Source of the DNA: Streptomyces rapamycinicus NRRL 5491
Lineage (GTDB): Bacteria > Actinomycetota > Actinomycetes > Streptomycetales > Streptomycetaceae
Direction: 5' to 3'
Length of the DNA stretch: 64,000 nt
Assembly: GCF_024298965.1 (NCBI RefSeq)
Contig: NZ_CP085193.1
Coordinates: 11,532,001-11,596,000, forward strand
The translations under genes and the position numbers were made by a program. Shown piece after piece: positions 1 through 8,443 of the stretch. The notes under the pieces were generated by a model that saw only the letters and a list, made by a program, of their open reading frames with translations, ran no database searches and was not told the DNA's origin. The stretch's first letter is position 1. Each line of letters begins with the position of its first letter.

Positions 1-2252
1 GCCAGCAGCAGGATGTGCTCGTCGTCTGCGAGCCGGATCAGCAGCGCCCTGGTCAGCGGGCCCTGTCTCAGGTCGTAGGGGCGGTTCAGCTCGGCGGTTA
101 GCGTGGCGTCGAGCGCCTCGGCGCGCCGCCGCGCCGGATGCCCGCCGAGGTCGAGCCGCTCGAGCGGTACGTTCCCGTGCGCGGCCACCCGCTGCACTCC
201 GTGCCCGTCCACGGTGGCGAAGGTGGTGCGCAGGGCGTCATGGCGGGCGGTGAGCCGGTCCAGCGCCCGGCGCAGCGCGGCCGCGTCCAGCGGTCCGTCG
301 AGCCGTAGTCCGGCCCCGGTGTTGTACTCGGTTCCGCCGGAGGTCAGATCGTCCAGGAACCACAGCCGCCGCTGGGCGGAGGACAGCGGCAGCGGACGGT
401 CGCGCGGCGCGGGCGGGATCGGCGCCTCGGGCGTCTCGGCCGCCGTGGCGGGCAGCCTGCCGGCCAGCCGCGCCACCGTCCTGGCGTCGAGCAGATCGCG
501 CAGCGAGAGCTCCACGCCCAGCTCGGCGCGGATCCGGGTCAGCAGCCGCACTCCGAGGACGGAGTCGCCGCCCAGGCCCAGGAAGTCGTCCTCCACGCCC
601 ACGGTGTCCACCGGCAGCACCTCGGACCAGATGCGGGCCAGGGTCCCCTCGGCGGGGGTGCGCGGGGCGATGTGGCGCGAGTCGCCGTCCGGTGCGGAGC
701 GCGGGGCGGGCAGCGCCTCCCGGTCGATCTTGCGGTGCGGGGTGAGGGGGAACGCGTCCAGTACGACGTAGGCGGACGGCACCATATGCGCCGGCAGCAC
801 CCGGGCCACCGCGGCGCGCACCTCCGCGGCCTTCGGCGGGGCCCCGCCGCCGGGCGGCACCAGATAGGCGACCAGCCGCTTCTGACCGGGCTCGTTTTCC
901 CGCACCGTGACCACGGCGGATCCCACCCGGGGGTGGCGGGCCAACGCCGCCTCCACCTCGCCCAGTTCGATGCGGAAGCCGCGTATCTTCACCTGGTGGT
1001 CGGCCCGGCCGAGGAATTCCAGTTCGCCGTCGGCGTTCCAGCGGACCAGGTCACCGGTGCGGTACATCCGCGAGCCGGGCGGGCCGAACGGGCAGGCGGT
1101 GAACCGCTCGGCGGTCAGCCCCGGCCGGTCGAGATAGCCGCGGGCCAGCCCCGCGCCGCCGATGCACAGCTCTCCGGTCACCCCGACCGGCACCTGCCGC
1201 GCCGCCTCGTCCAGTACGAAGACCCGGGTGTTGGGCAGCGGACGGCCGATCGGCGGGGCGCCGGTCCCCGCCGCCAGGGCGTCCGTCCAGGAGGCCACGA
1301 CCGTGGCCTCGGTCGGGCCGTAGGAGTTCACCATCCGCCGCCCGGGCGCCCACAGGTCCACCAGATCGGCGGGGCACGCCTCCGCGCCCACGATCAGCGT
1401 GCGGAAGTCGGGCAGCCCGTCGTGGAGCTGCTCCGGGGGCACGGTCGCGAGCGCCGCCGGGGGGATCAGGGCATGGGTCACCCGCCTCTCCCGCAGCACC
1501 GACGCCAGTTCGGCGCCCAGCAGCGGCCCTTCCGGGGGCACCACCAGGGCCGCCCCGGCGAGCAGGGAGGAGCACAGCTCCAGGACGGAGGCGTCGAAGC
1601 TGGGCGAGGAGAACTGCAGCACCCGGTCGCCGGGCCGGACCCGGTAGTGGGCCGCCGTCGCGGCCGAGAAGTTGCCCAGACCGGCATGTGGCACCAGCAC
1701 GCCCTTGGGCACGCCCGTGGAGCCGGAGGTGTAGATGACATACGCGGGATGCTCGGGGCACAGCGGGCCGAGCAGCTCCCCGCGGCCGGGCGCGTGGTCC
1801 GGGCCCGCCCCGGCCCCCACCTCACGGATCCACGCCGGGTCGTCCAGCACGGCCACCGGCCGGGCGTCGGCCAGCATCATGGCCCGGCGCTCCCGGGGGT
1901 GCGCGGGGTCGATCGGGAGGTACGCGCCCCCCGCCTTCGCCACCGCCAGCTCGGCCACCACCAGTTCCGCCGAGCGGGGCAGCACCAGCGCCACCACCCG
2001 CTCCGGACCCACGCCCTGCCCGATGAGATGGTGGGCCAGCCGGTTCGCCCAGCGCTCGACCTCCCCGAAGGACCACTCGCGCCCGTCCGCCACCAGGGCC
2101 GGCGCCTCGGGGGCGCGCTCCGCCCGGACGGCGAAGAGCTCGCCGAGCGGCGCGCGCGAGACGGCGCGGTCCGTGGCGTTCCACGCCTCCGGAGGGAGGT
2201 CCGGGACGGGCTGGGGTGCGGACACCGATGAGGTCTCGTAGTGGTCCGTCAT
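1..2252 (-). CDS. Nonribosomal peptide synthetase, A-PCP-C start (3' truncated by window edge)
   Basis: NRPS that activates an amino acid as its adenylate and loads it on a carrier protein. The reading frame starts at ATG 2252 and stays open to base 1, giving 750 codons; the remainder lies outside the window. Domains in order: adenylation about 25-515, with core A3 [11 protein letters not shown] (174-184), A5 NSYGPTEAT (309-317), A7 YRTGD (397-401) and A10 Lys508 in PLTPHRKID; carrier protein with GGDS (Ser564); then a condensation domain beginning [12 protein letters not shown] (620-632) and RHDALRTTF. No C domain precedes the A domain, so this looks like an initiation module. By eye against GrsA the specificity positions read roughly DALLIGSVVK, suggesting a hydrophobic substrate; this is tentative. 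It lies downstream of the thioesterase-like gene and the amine oxidase genes on the same strand. Confidence 0.93.
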   Translation of the reverse strand, partial: MTDHYETSSVSAPQPVPDLPPEAWNATDRAVSRAPLGELFAVRAERAPEAPALVADGREWSFGEVERWANRLAHHLIGQGVGPERVVALVLPRSAELVVAELAVAKAGGAYLPIDPAHPRERRAMMLADARPVAVLDDPAWIREVGAGAGPDHAPGRGELLGPLCPEHPAYVIYTSGSTGVPKGVLVPHAGLGNFSAATAAHYRVRPGDRVLQFSSPSFDASVLELCSSLLAGAALVVPPEGPLLGAELASVLRERRVTHALIPPAALATVPPEQLHDGLPDFRTLIVGAEACPADLVDLWAPGRRMVNSYGPTEATVVASWTDALAAGTGAPPIGRPLPNTRVFVLDEAARQVPVGVTGELCIGGAGLARGYLDRPGLTAERFTACPFGPPGSRMYRTGDLVRWNADGELEFLGRADHQVKIRGFRIELGEVEAALARHPRVGSAVVTVRENEPGQKRLVAYLVPPGGGAPPKAAEVRAAVARVLPAHMVPSAYVVLDAFPLTPHRKIDREALPAPRSAPDGDSRHIAPRTPAEGTLARIWSEVLPVDTVGVEDDFLGLGGDSVLGVRLLTRIRAELGVELSLRDLLDARTVARLAGRLPATAAETPEAPIPPAPRDRPLPLSSAQRRLWFLDDLTSGGTEYNTGAGLRLDGPLDAAALRRALDRLTARHDALRTTFATVDGHGVQRVAAHGNVPLERLDLGGHPARRRAEALDATLTAELNRPYDLRQGPLTRALLIRLADDEHILLL

Positions 2253-2388
2253 GGTGGGTTGTGGCCCTTCAGAGCGGTTGAACGGGCGGATATGGGGGCG
2301 GCTCGGGCCGGCCGGCGCCGAGCCGGTGCGCCCGCGCCCGGCCGGGGGAGACGTGGGGAGAACGGCCGTGTGCGGGGCGGTGGGAACC

Positions 2389-3750
2389 TCAGACCAGGGC
2401 GCTCTTACGGGCCATCCGGCCCGAGAGCTGGATCCGGTCCACGGCGCCGGTCCGCGGATCGCGGACGAAGCGTCCGCCGGGGAGCCGGCGTCCGGAGGAG
2501 GGGTCCACCAGATCGCAGGTGAGGTCCTCGTGGCAGACCAGCGGCGCGGGGAGGTCGCCGTCCACGGACAGGGCGAGAACGCCGCCGTCGCTGATGGTCA
2601 CCTGGTACTCGACGTCGCCGTTGAGGTAGACCCCGGTGCACTGCGAGGTGGTGGCCATGGGAGTGGCCCGGCGCCGTGGGGTGGGTGTGGGGGGCACCCG
2701 GACGCCGGTGATCTCGACGAGGACATCGGTCAGTTCGTGCCACAGCTCGGTGCCGGTGCCCGCGTTGGCGGTGAAGCCGACCACCGCGCCCGTGGCGGGC
2801 TCGGCCCGCAGGAAGCAGGAGGTGCCCTGGGCGTTGCCGTCGTGCCCGAACCACAGGGCGTCGCCGTGCCGGAAGAGCCCCCAGCCCAGGCCCCAGCCGT
2901 CGGCCAGCACACCGGGGTCGGCGCCGGGCACCGGGCGGCGCATCTCCTCCGCGAGCTCGCGGGGCGGCAGCCCCGCGGCCCCGTCGCCGAGATGGGCCCG
3001 GCCCAGCGCCACCAGATCGAGGGCACTGACCCTCAGCGCACCGGCCGCGGCCTCGGCGGGGGCGAGGTTCTGCCGCACCGGCCGCGTTCTGCCCGTGGCC
3101 TTGTTGGCCGAGTGGCCGCGCGCCGTGGGCCGGTGCGGGGCGCCGGCCGTGCCGATGAAGGACGGCACGGTGCCCAGCGGATCGAGCAGAACGGACCGCA
3201 CGGTCTCCTGCCAGCTCATTCCGGTGACCGTCTCGATCAGCCGGCCCGCGGCCACATAGCCCGCGTTGGAGTAGGAGAAGTCCGTCCCCGGGGGCATCAC
3301 CAGGGTGCGGTCGGTGCAGTGGTCCAACAGATAGCGCGCGGCGCTCAGCGAGGCCACCTGGTCGGAGTCGGGCCCGGACGGCAGCCCCGCGGTGTGGCTG
3401 AGCACCTGGCGCACCGTGCACGGAGGACCGGCCCGCCGCAACTCCGGCACATGGTCGCCGAGCGGGTCGTCCAGCTCCACATCGCCGTCCGCCACCAGGA
3501 GCATCACCACGGTCGCGGTGTACGCCTTGGTGATGGAGCCGATGGGCACGGCCGCGTCGGCGGTGCACGGCTCGCCGGTGTCCGCGTCCAGGACGCCGGT
3601 CTCCACGGCGAGGGTCATTCCGCCGCTGTGCACGGCGAGTTGGGCCCCGGGCACCTGATGGGCGCGGGCCAGGGCGGTCAGCCGGTCCTCGAGGACGCGG
3701 CGTATCTTCGACTCCTCCTCGACGGACGGGGCCGGGGTCGGACGTAACAC
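2389..3750 (-). CDS. Beta-lactamase-fold serine hydrolase with C-terminal domain, candidate PBP-type thioesterase
   Basis: A 453-residue serine hydrolase of the class C beta-lactamase/D,D-peptidase fold. The catalytic SxxK is S72-I-T-K75, YxN is Y160-S-N162, and the HxG-type motif is H303-D-G305. Residues 1 to about 350 form the hydrolase domain; about 365-453 ([14 protein letters not shown] onward) look like a small beta-rich lipocalin-like domain. This two-domain layout and size match stand-alone penicillin-binding-protein-type thioesterases (SurE family) that release and cyclise nonribosomal peptides. It ends 136 bp before the NRPS start on the same strand, which supports that role. The GTG start at 3750 is preceded by AAGGAG at a 6-nt spacing. 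An ATG at 3798 overlapping the upstream stop (ATGA) is the alternative, but has no clear Shine-Dalgarno. Codon 2 is TTA, suggesting bldA control. An ordinary esterase or D,D-carboxypeptidase is possible. Confidence 0.85.
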   Translation of the reverse strand: MLRPTPAPSVEEESKIRRVLEDRLTALARAHQVPGAQLAVHSGGMTLAVETGVLDADTGEPCTADAAVPIGSITKAYTATVVMLLVADGDVELDDPLGDHVPELRRAGPPCTVRQVLSHTAGLPSGPDSDQVASLSAARYLLDHCTDRTLVMPPGTDFSYSNAGYVAAGRLIETVTGMSWQETVRSVLLDPLGTVPSFIGTAGAPHRPTARGHSANKATGRTRPVRQNLAPAEAAAGALRVSALDLVALGRAHLGDGAAGLPPRELAEEMRRPVPGADPGVLADGWGLGWGLFRHGDALWFGHDGNAQGTSCFLRAEPATGAVVGFTANAGTGTELWHELTDVLVEITGVRVPPTPTPRRRATPMATTSQCTGVYLNGDVEYQVTISDGGVLALSVDGDLPAPLVCHEDLTCDLVDPSSGRRLPGGRFVRDPRTGAVDRIQLSGRMARKSALV

Positions 3751-3794
3751 GGTGCACTCCTTGCCGGGGGACGGGACGGGCGACGGGGACCGGG

Positions 3795-5030
3795 TCATGG
3801 CAACTGGCTCGTGGCCGTGAGGTCCCGGGGCACGATCCTGAAGCCCTGCCAGTGGGTGGGCATGGGGTCCTGGTCCTCGTCCCTGGGCACATGGTGGAAG
3901 TCGACACTGACCCAGGCCACCGGGTCGGTCAGCTTCTCGTCGCCGGTGTACTTGTCGACCGAGGTGGCGCAGTCCGGGGCGGTGTTGCCGTAGGCCAGCC
4001 GTTCGCACTCCCGGTACTGCGTGAAGTACATGTCGTGGTGGGTGAACTCCTCGGTCTCGTGCGGGCCCCGGTACTGATCGCTCTGGTGGTTGTCGATCTC
4101 CCAGGACTTGGCGTGGCCGTCGGAGTTCTCGGTGGCGGGGTTCACCACCCGCCAGAAGCGGGTGGGCGCGAGATCCGCCGCGGTCTCATGGGAGAACACC
4201 GTGCGCTTGGTGGTGCGCGCGGCCGTGCCGCTGCCCAGGTAGTCGTACTGCTCCACGGTGTTCTTCGACTCTCCGTCGACGTCGAAGTCCAGCCGCCAGA
4301 AGATGTTGTGCGAGTGGTTCTCGCTGAACCGGGTGGAGCCCACCCCGGTCGGCCAGCCGCTGCTCGCGTCGGAGAACTGGAACGGCGAGAGGCTTCCGGT
4401 GGCGCCCGACCGGGGGGTGATGGAGCCGTCGTCCGAGAAGCGCCACTCGGTGATGTAGTCGTACCAGCCGATCTCGGAGACCGAGAAGACGACCAGATCG
4501 GTGCCGTGCAGCACGCCCTTCTCCACGGCGCTCTTGTAGGCGAACGGCCGCGGCTGCTCCTCGACGCACAGCACCGGGGTGTCCGAGAAGTCGCGCAGCC
4601 GTCCGTCGGGGCAGTCCTCGGCGCTGAGCGGGGTGAGCGTGCCCTGCTCCAGATCGCCGAAGCCGATGGCCGAGACGTCGTAGAAGCGCGGCTGACCGCT
4701 GTCGTAGGGCACATGCACCTCGGCCAGCGAGGCGCTCTTGAGGACCCGGGTGGGGGTGGAGCGGTTCGGGGTGTAGATCACATCGCTCAGCACCGCACCG
4801 GTGTTGCGGTCGATGTCCCAGCACATCTGCCACCGGGCACCGTTCTTGAGAGTTGTGTCGATGCGATCCGCGGCGGGGCAGGACGGGTCCGCCGAGGCCT
4901 TCGCGGGCGCGGCGGAGGCCGGGCCCGGCACCCACAGGGTCAGCAATCCCACCACGGCGATCAGCACACGAGCGCGTCGAAGCGGATGGGCACGCCGAAA
5001 CACCCGGGCACGCCGAAACAGACTGGACAC
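3795..5030 (-). CDS. Copper amine oxidase catalytic domain protein (subunit of a split enzyme)
   Basis: Secreted oxidase predicted to convert primary amines to aldehydes, ammonia and peroxide. The 411-residue product has a signal peptide ending around A40-S-A, then only the catalytic beta-sandwich of copper amine oxidases (full enzymes are about 620-700 residues). Visible active-site counterparts: candidate base D118 in FYDVSAIGFG, topaquinone Tyr190 in SEIGWYDY, copper ligands H239 and H241 in NHSHNIFWRLDFDVDG, and H380 in HHVPRDEDQDPMP. The residue before Tyr190 is Trp; the family consensus is Asn-Tyr-Asp/Glu. GTG 5030 is chosen because GAGGGGAG lies just upstream and the signal peptide starts here. 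It begins 14 bp after the preceding gene's stop and ends in an ATGA junction with a possible start of the hydrolase gene. The missing N-terminal domains appear to be supplied by the upstream gene. Confidence 0.82.
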   Translation of the reverse strand: MSSLFRRARVFRRAHPLRRARVLIAVVGLLTLWVPGPASAAPAKASADPSCPAADRIDTTLKNGARWQMCWDIDRNTGAVLSDVIYTPNRSTPTRVLKSASLAEVHVPYDSGQPRFYDVSAIGFGDLEQGTLTPLSAEDCPDGRLRDFSDTPVLCVEEQPRPFAYKSAVEKGVLHGTDLVVFSVSEIGWYDYITEWRFSDDGSITPRSGATGSLSPFQFSDASSGWPTGVGSTRFSENHSHNIFWRLDFDVDGESKNTVEQYDYLGSGTAARTTKRTVFSHETAADLAPTRFWRVVNPATENSDGHAKSWEIDNHQSDQYRGPHETEEFTHHDMYFTQYRECERLAYGNTAPDCATSVDKYTGDEKLTDPVAWVSVDFHHVPRDEDQDPMPTHWQGFRIVPRDLTATSQLP

Positions 5031-5044
5031 GGACAAGGCTCCCC

Positions 5045-5854
5045 TCACAGGCCGATGACGGCGGCGCGCCTGGCCGACAGATCGATGACGATCCGGCTGG
5101 TGTCGATCCACTTGCCACCCGGAATGCGCACGAACAGCTGCACACACCGGTGCTCACCGCACCGGGACACCTTCCGGGCGCCGTCCACCCCCTCGGCCCG
5201 GGAGCCGAGGAACGACATGCTCTGGAGCCGCAGTTGGGCGGGCGAGGCCAGCCGCTTCCCGGTCTGCGAGGCGTAGGACTCGCGCATCCCCGGGCCGAGC
5301 CGGCGGTCGGCGAGGATGACCTTCACCGCCTCGCGTGCCTCGGCCAGGGTGGGCGGCGGCTGGACGCCGTGCCGGCGGGTGGCGTCGAGGACCTTCTTGG
5401 AGCGCAGATCGACCACCCTGGTGATGAGGGTGTCCGAGGCGTAGTCGTAGAGCTGGACCTCGGCCCGGCTGTCGGTGGCGGATGACGCCGACTTGGCCCG
5501 GGGCACACGGCGGGTGTCCAGCGGCTCGGCGCCGGAGCCGCCCGCGGCGTTCCGCTCCCCGTCACTCTTCTTCGTCGCTTTCTGACGGTCCTTCGCGGTC
5601 CTGGTCCCGGTGGCGGCGTCGATGGCGATACGGGACGCCTCGCGCGATTCCTCCGATGTCAGCCGGCCGGAGTGTGAGGCGACGGCGGCCGCGGGCTCCG
5701 AGGCATCGGACGCGGGCGATCCGGCGGTGCGGAGGGCGGCGATCCCGCCGCCCGCCAGCACCGCGGTCAGACCCAGCGCCGCGGATACGCGCCATCTCCG
5801 GTGACGGCGCCTCCTGGTATCGGCCGCACCCTTGTCCGTCGCGTTGTCTGTCAT
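5045..5854 (-). CDS. Membrane-anchored or secreted protein resembling copper amine oxidase N-terminal domains
   Basis: A 269-residue protein with a basic N-terminus (RRRRHRRWR) and one hydrophobic segment (about 23-41), so probably exported or anchored. The low-complexity linker is followed by a C-terminal half, about 130-269, with AEVQLYDYASDTLITRVVDL and PPPTLAEAREAVKVILADRRL. These resemble the small alpha/beta N2/N3 domains that precede the catalytic domain in copper amine oxidases. It lies immediately upstream of the catalytic gene, so I infer a partner subunit ('subunit B') of a two-chain enzyme. ATG 5854 has a weak ribosome site; in-frame alternatives extend upstream. Two cysteines close together (SRCGEHRC) may form a disulfide outside the cell. 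It is the first gene of the minus-strand run ending in the NRPS. Confidence 0.62.
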   Translation of the reverse strand: MTDNATDKGAADTRRRRHRRWRVSAALGLTAVLAGGGIAALRTAGSPASDASEPAAAVASHSGRLTSEESREASRIAIDAATGTRTAKDRQKATKKSDGERNAAGGSGAEPLDTRRVPRAKSASSATDSRAEVQLYDYASDTLITRVVDLRSKKVLDATRRHGVQPPPTLAEAREAVKVILADRRLGPGMRESYASQTGKRLASPAQLRLQSMSFLGSRAEGVDGARKVSRCGEHRCVQLFVRIPGGKWIDTSRIVIDLSARRAAVIGL

Positions 5855-6168
5855 CACCCAGCCGTTTCCGTTGTCGGTCAAGTAAGCCCGGTGGGGCTCG
5901 CGGTGACAGCACTCGGCCGGATACCGGATTGTCGCTGGTGCGTTCCCCGTCGTGCAGACGGGATTCAAGCCGCTGACAACGGCTCGCGCGGACTCCCCCC
6001 GGACTCTTCGCTGTCCACTGTTAGCTCACGCTTTCACCACTCCGGGCGGCGTAACAGTCGCATTTGTCATCAAGCGGCTGTGAGAAACGCATGTCCCATG
6101 GACGGCCGAGCGGCCGCAAAGCGATGACGGGGAAGGCTCGTGGGAAGGCTCTCTGCCATCATGCTCAC
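5855..6168. other. Divergent intergenic region
   Basis: A 314-bp gap between the divergently read amine oxidase operon (minus strand) and the zinc-ribbon/HhH gene (plus strand). It must carry the promoters of both units. I see no convincing -35/-10 pair and no strong inverted repeat in it. Confidence 0.5.
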
Positions 6169-6582
6169 ATGAGCCATTCGATCACCATTCGATGTGACAT
6201 CTGTGGCGCCACTCATTCCTCCTCAGCGGCCGACAGCGTCGGTGCGCTCCGCGAAGTCATCGTCCAAATGAGCTGGTCGAGGGCGCGATGGGATGGCCGG
6301 GTGATCGATATGTGCGGTGGTTGCGGAGCCCGGGAAATGGCGCCCAGCGCACCCGGACGGAGCTGCGGTTCCTGCGAGGGGGGCGAACTCTTCGATGCCC
6401 TCGGACACGACAGAATCGGACATCGTTTGGCCAACGCATTGCTCAGGGCCGGTGTCGATAATCTCGAACTGCTCTCCGGTTTTTCCGCGCGTCAGCTTCG
6501 TGATCTGGACGGTATCGGTGCGGTGAGCGCACGTCACGCACTCAATCGTCTGCACTCCGCACCGAACGAAAGGCGATCGTGA
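6169..6582 (+). CDS. Small zinc-ribbon / helix-hairpin-helix protein
   Basis: A 137-residue protein of unknown function. Near the N-terminus is CDIC, followed by CGGC and CGSC, consistent with one or two bound zinc ions. The C-terminal third (GHRLANALLRAGVDNLELLSG then LRDLDGIGAVSARHALNRL) reads as a helix-hairpin-helix unit very like the C-terminal domain of RNA polymerase alpha. That suggests binding to DNA or to a protein in a nucleic-acid context; this is inference only. ATG 6169 starts the conserved-looking part; an upstream in-frame ATG at 6124 is possible, and neither has a strong ribosome site. It overlaps the next gene by GTGA. Confidence 0.6.
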   Translation: MSHSITIRCDICGATHSSSAADSVGALREVIVQMSWSRARWDGRVIDMCGGCGAREMAPSAPGRSCGSCEGGELFDALGHDRIGHRLANALLRAGVDNLELLSGFSARQLRDLDGIGAVSARHALNRLHSAPNERRS

Positions 6583-6947
6583 ACGAATATTCCACCGGAA
6601 CATCCGCACGGCCCGCTCTCTACGGCAGTCGGCGGCACCGGGTGCTGTGGGTGGCGGGCGTGGTGTTTTCGGCCGGGCTGCTGGCGCCGCTGTTATTCCT
6701 CGGCGCCGCCCGAAAGGGGATCGTGCCGCGTACCGTACCCGCCGGATACGCGGTGGCGATCTGTCCGATCGCGCTGGGGCGGCAGTGGCTGCCGGACCCG
6801 GGGGACTGGATCTCATGGGCACTCGCGGCCGCGGTGCTCACCGCGGCCGTCCATGCCGCGGTCCTGGACACCGGCCGCACGCCCGCCCATTGCCCCCCGG
6901 GCACGGACCTCAGCCCTGCGCGGTGGGACGGACCACGATCTCATTGA
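6579..6947 (+). CDS. Small integral membrane protein of unknown function
   Basis: A 122-residue protein with two or three hydrophobic segments: VLWVAGVVFSAGLLAPLLFLGA, VPAGYAVAICPIAL and ISWALAAAVLTAAVHAAVL. The GTG start overlaps the stop of the preceding HhH gene, so the two are probably translationally coupled. Codon 39 is TTA (6693-6695), a rare codon in high-GC streptomycetes that makes translation depend on the bldA tRNA. The 3' end overlaps the convergent SDR gene by 38 bp, so the last residues may be poorly conserved. No family is recognised. Confidence 0.55.
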   Translation: MNEYSTGTSARPALYGSRRHRVLWVAGVVFSAGLLAPLLFLGAARKGIVPRTVPAGYAVAICPIALGRQWLPDPGDWISWALAAAVLTAAVHAAVLDTGRTPAHCPPGTDLSPARWDGPRSH

Positions 6948-7650
6948 CGTCGACATCGGCCGGCTGCTCGATGGCGAACGCGATGGCGCGGGCGATGGCG
7001 CCCGGGGAGATCGCGATCTTGTCCATGCGGGTCTGGATCCCGCCCCTCGTGTCCGGGTCGGTGATGGAATCCGCGAGCTCCGTCCGGATGAACCCCGGCG
7101 AGACGGTGGTCACCCGCAGCGATTCGCCCGCCTCCTTGCGCAGCCCTTCGGAGATGGCGCGCACGGCGTTCTTGGTGCCGGCGTAGACCGACATCGTCGG
7201 GACGATGGTCAGCCCGGCGGTGGAGAGGGTGTGCACGAAATGCCCGGAGCCCTGCTCCCGGAAGACGGGCAGGGCCTCGGCGATGCCGTACAGCACCCCC
7301 TTGATGTTGACGTCGACCATCGCCTCCCAGTCCTCGACGCGCAGATCGTCGAGGGCGGAGATCGGGCTGATACCGGCGTTGCCGACCAGGACGTCCAGCT
7401 TTCCGTACCGCTCGCGTGCCGTCGCGACCAGACGGGCCATATCCGCGCGCCGCTTCACATCCGTGACGACGGCGACGGCCTCGCCGCCCGCCCCGGCGAT
7501 CCGGGCCGCCAGTGCCTCGATGCGGTCCGACCGCCGCGCCGCGAGGGCGACCTTGGCGCCGCGCTCGGCCAGCAGCAGCGCGGTCGCCTCGCCGATACCG
7601 CTGCTCGCGCCCGTAATGGCGACGACCTTGCCTTCGATACCCGATGTCAT
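6910..7650 (-). CDS. Short-chain dehydrogenase/reductase
   Basis: A 246-residue classical SDR, an NAD(P)-dependent cytosolic oxidoreductase of unknown substrate. The Rossmann motif TGASSGIG is at 13-20, NAG follows DVLVGNAG, and the catalytic pair is YxxxK in SVYAGTK with an upstream Ser. PGFIRTEL is the typical post-catalytic loop. ATG 7650 is preceded by GGAAGG at good spacing. It is transcribed divergently from a TetR gene; two matched inverted repeats lie in the shared spacer. It is therefore the likely target of that repressor, and the SDR's substrate or product may be the inducer. Confidence 0.88.
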   Translation of the reverse strand: MTSGIEGKVVAITGASSGIGEATALLLAERGAKVALAARRSDRIEALAARIAGAGGEAVAVVTDVKRRADMARLVATARERYGKLDVLVGNAGISPISALDDLRVEDWEAMVDVNIKGVLYGIAEALPVFREQGSGHFVHTLSTAGLTIVPTMSVYAGTKNAVRAISEGLRKEAGESLRVTTVSPGFIRTELADSITDPDTRGGIQTRMDKIAISPGAIARAIAFAIEQPADVDVNEIVVRPTAQG

Positions 7651-7721
7651 GGGGGTTCCTTCCAGTGGAAATATTGCGGGAGGGCAGGGGGAAAGGAGGT
7701 GGCGGCGATGGCCTACAGTGA

Positions 7722-7743
7722 GAAGTGGAGGCGCCGCCACTTC
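7722..7743. promoter_or_regulatory. Candidate TetR operator 1
   Basis: A 22-bp near-perfect inverted repeat, GAAGTGG-N8-CCACTTC, lies between the divergent SDR and TetR genes. Its half-sites (AAGTGG/CCACTT) and spacing are the same as in the second site 31 bp downstream. TetR dimers typically bind such sites to repress both promoters. Confidence 0.7.
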
Positions 7744-7751
7744 ACCCCACA

Positions 7752-7775
7752 CTAAGTGGGTGCTCCTCCACTTAG
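7752..7775. promoter_or_regulatory. Candidate TetR operator 2
   Basis: A 24-bp inverted repeat with perfect 8-bp arms, CTAAGTGG-N8-CCACTTAG. It sits 25 bp before the TetR start codon. The centres of operators 1 and 2 are 31 bp apart, about three helical turns, so two dimers could bind the same DNA face. Confidence 0.72.
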
Positions 7776-7800
7776 CAACCGGGAATGAGGAGAGCCGCCG

Positions 7801-8379
7801 ATGGCCAGGGATCCAGGGCGCCCGCTGCGCGCCGACGCACAGCGCAACCGGGAGAAGATCCTCTCCGCCGCGGTGCGGGTGTTCGCCGAGGAGGGGCTGG
7901 ACGCCCACCTGGAGCGCATCGCCAAGGAGGCGGGCGTCGGCACCGGCACCCTCTACCGGAACTTCCCGACCCGTGAGCTGCTGATCGAGGCCGCCTACCG
8001 CAATGAGCTGGCCCGGCTCTGCGACGCCGCCCCCGAACTGCTGGCGGCCCTGCCCCCGCGCGAGGCCCTGCGGGCGTGGCTGGCCCGCTTCATGGACTAC
8101 GCCAACGCCAAGCTGGGCATGGCGGACGCGCTGCGGGGCGTGGTCGCGTCGGGCGTCAATCCGTACGCGCGGAGCCACGAGATGATCCAGGACGCGCTCT
8201 CGCGGCTGATGGACGCCGCCGTCGCGGCTGGTGTGATCCGGTCGGACATCACCGCCACCGATATGTTCGCCGCCCTCACCGGCATCGCCCTCGCCTCGGG
8301 GAAGCCCGAACAGCGGGAGCAGGCCGACCGCCTCCTCGACCTCACCCTGGACGGGCTGAGCGCCGGATCCGGTCAGTAA
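7801..8379 (+). CDS. TetR family transcriptional repressor
   Basis: A 192-residue regulator. The N-terminal HTH (about 18-63) contains REKILSAAVRVFAEEG and the recognition part VGTGTLYRNFPTRELL. The C-terminal part (about 75-185) is the ligand-binding, dimerising domain. GAGGAG lies 8 bp before ATG 7801. It is divergent from the SDR gene, and two operators with identical half-sites occupy the promoter region, so autorepression and SDR control are likely. Confidence 0.9.
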   Translation: MARDPGRPLRADAQRNREKILSAAVRVFAEEGLDAHLERIAKEAGVGTGTLYRNFPTRELLIEAAYRNELARLCDAAPELLAALPPREALRAWLARFMDYANAKLGMADALRGVVASGVNPYARSHEMIQDALSRLMDAAVAAGVIRSDITATDMFAALTGIALASGKPEQREQADRLLDLTLDGLSAGSGQ

Positions 8380-8443
8380 AGATTTCTGAGTTTTCAGTTC
8401 AGACTCTTGTGTCATCCACTCAGTGCTCTTAACGTGTGCGGCC

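Noticed and set aside
672..2231. A 519-codon plus-strand frame in the first 2.2 kb
   Set aside because: It is the complement of the NRPS adenylation domain, whose core motifs are all in the minus-strand frame.
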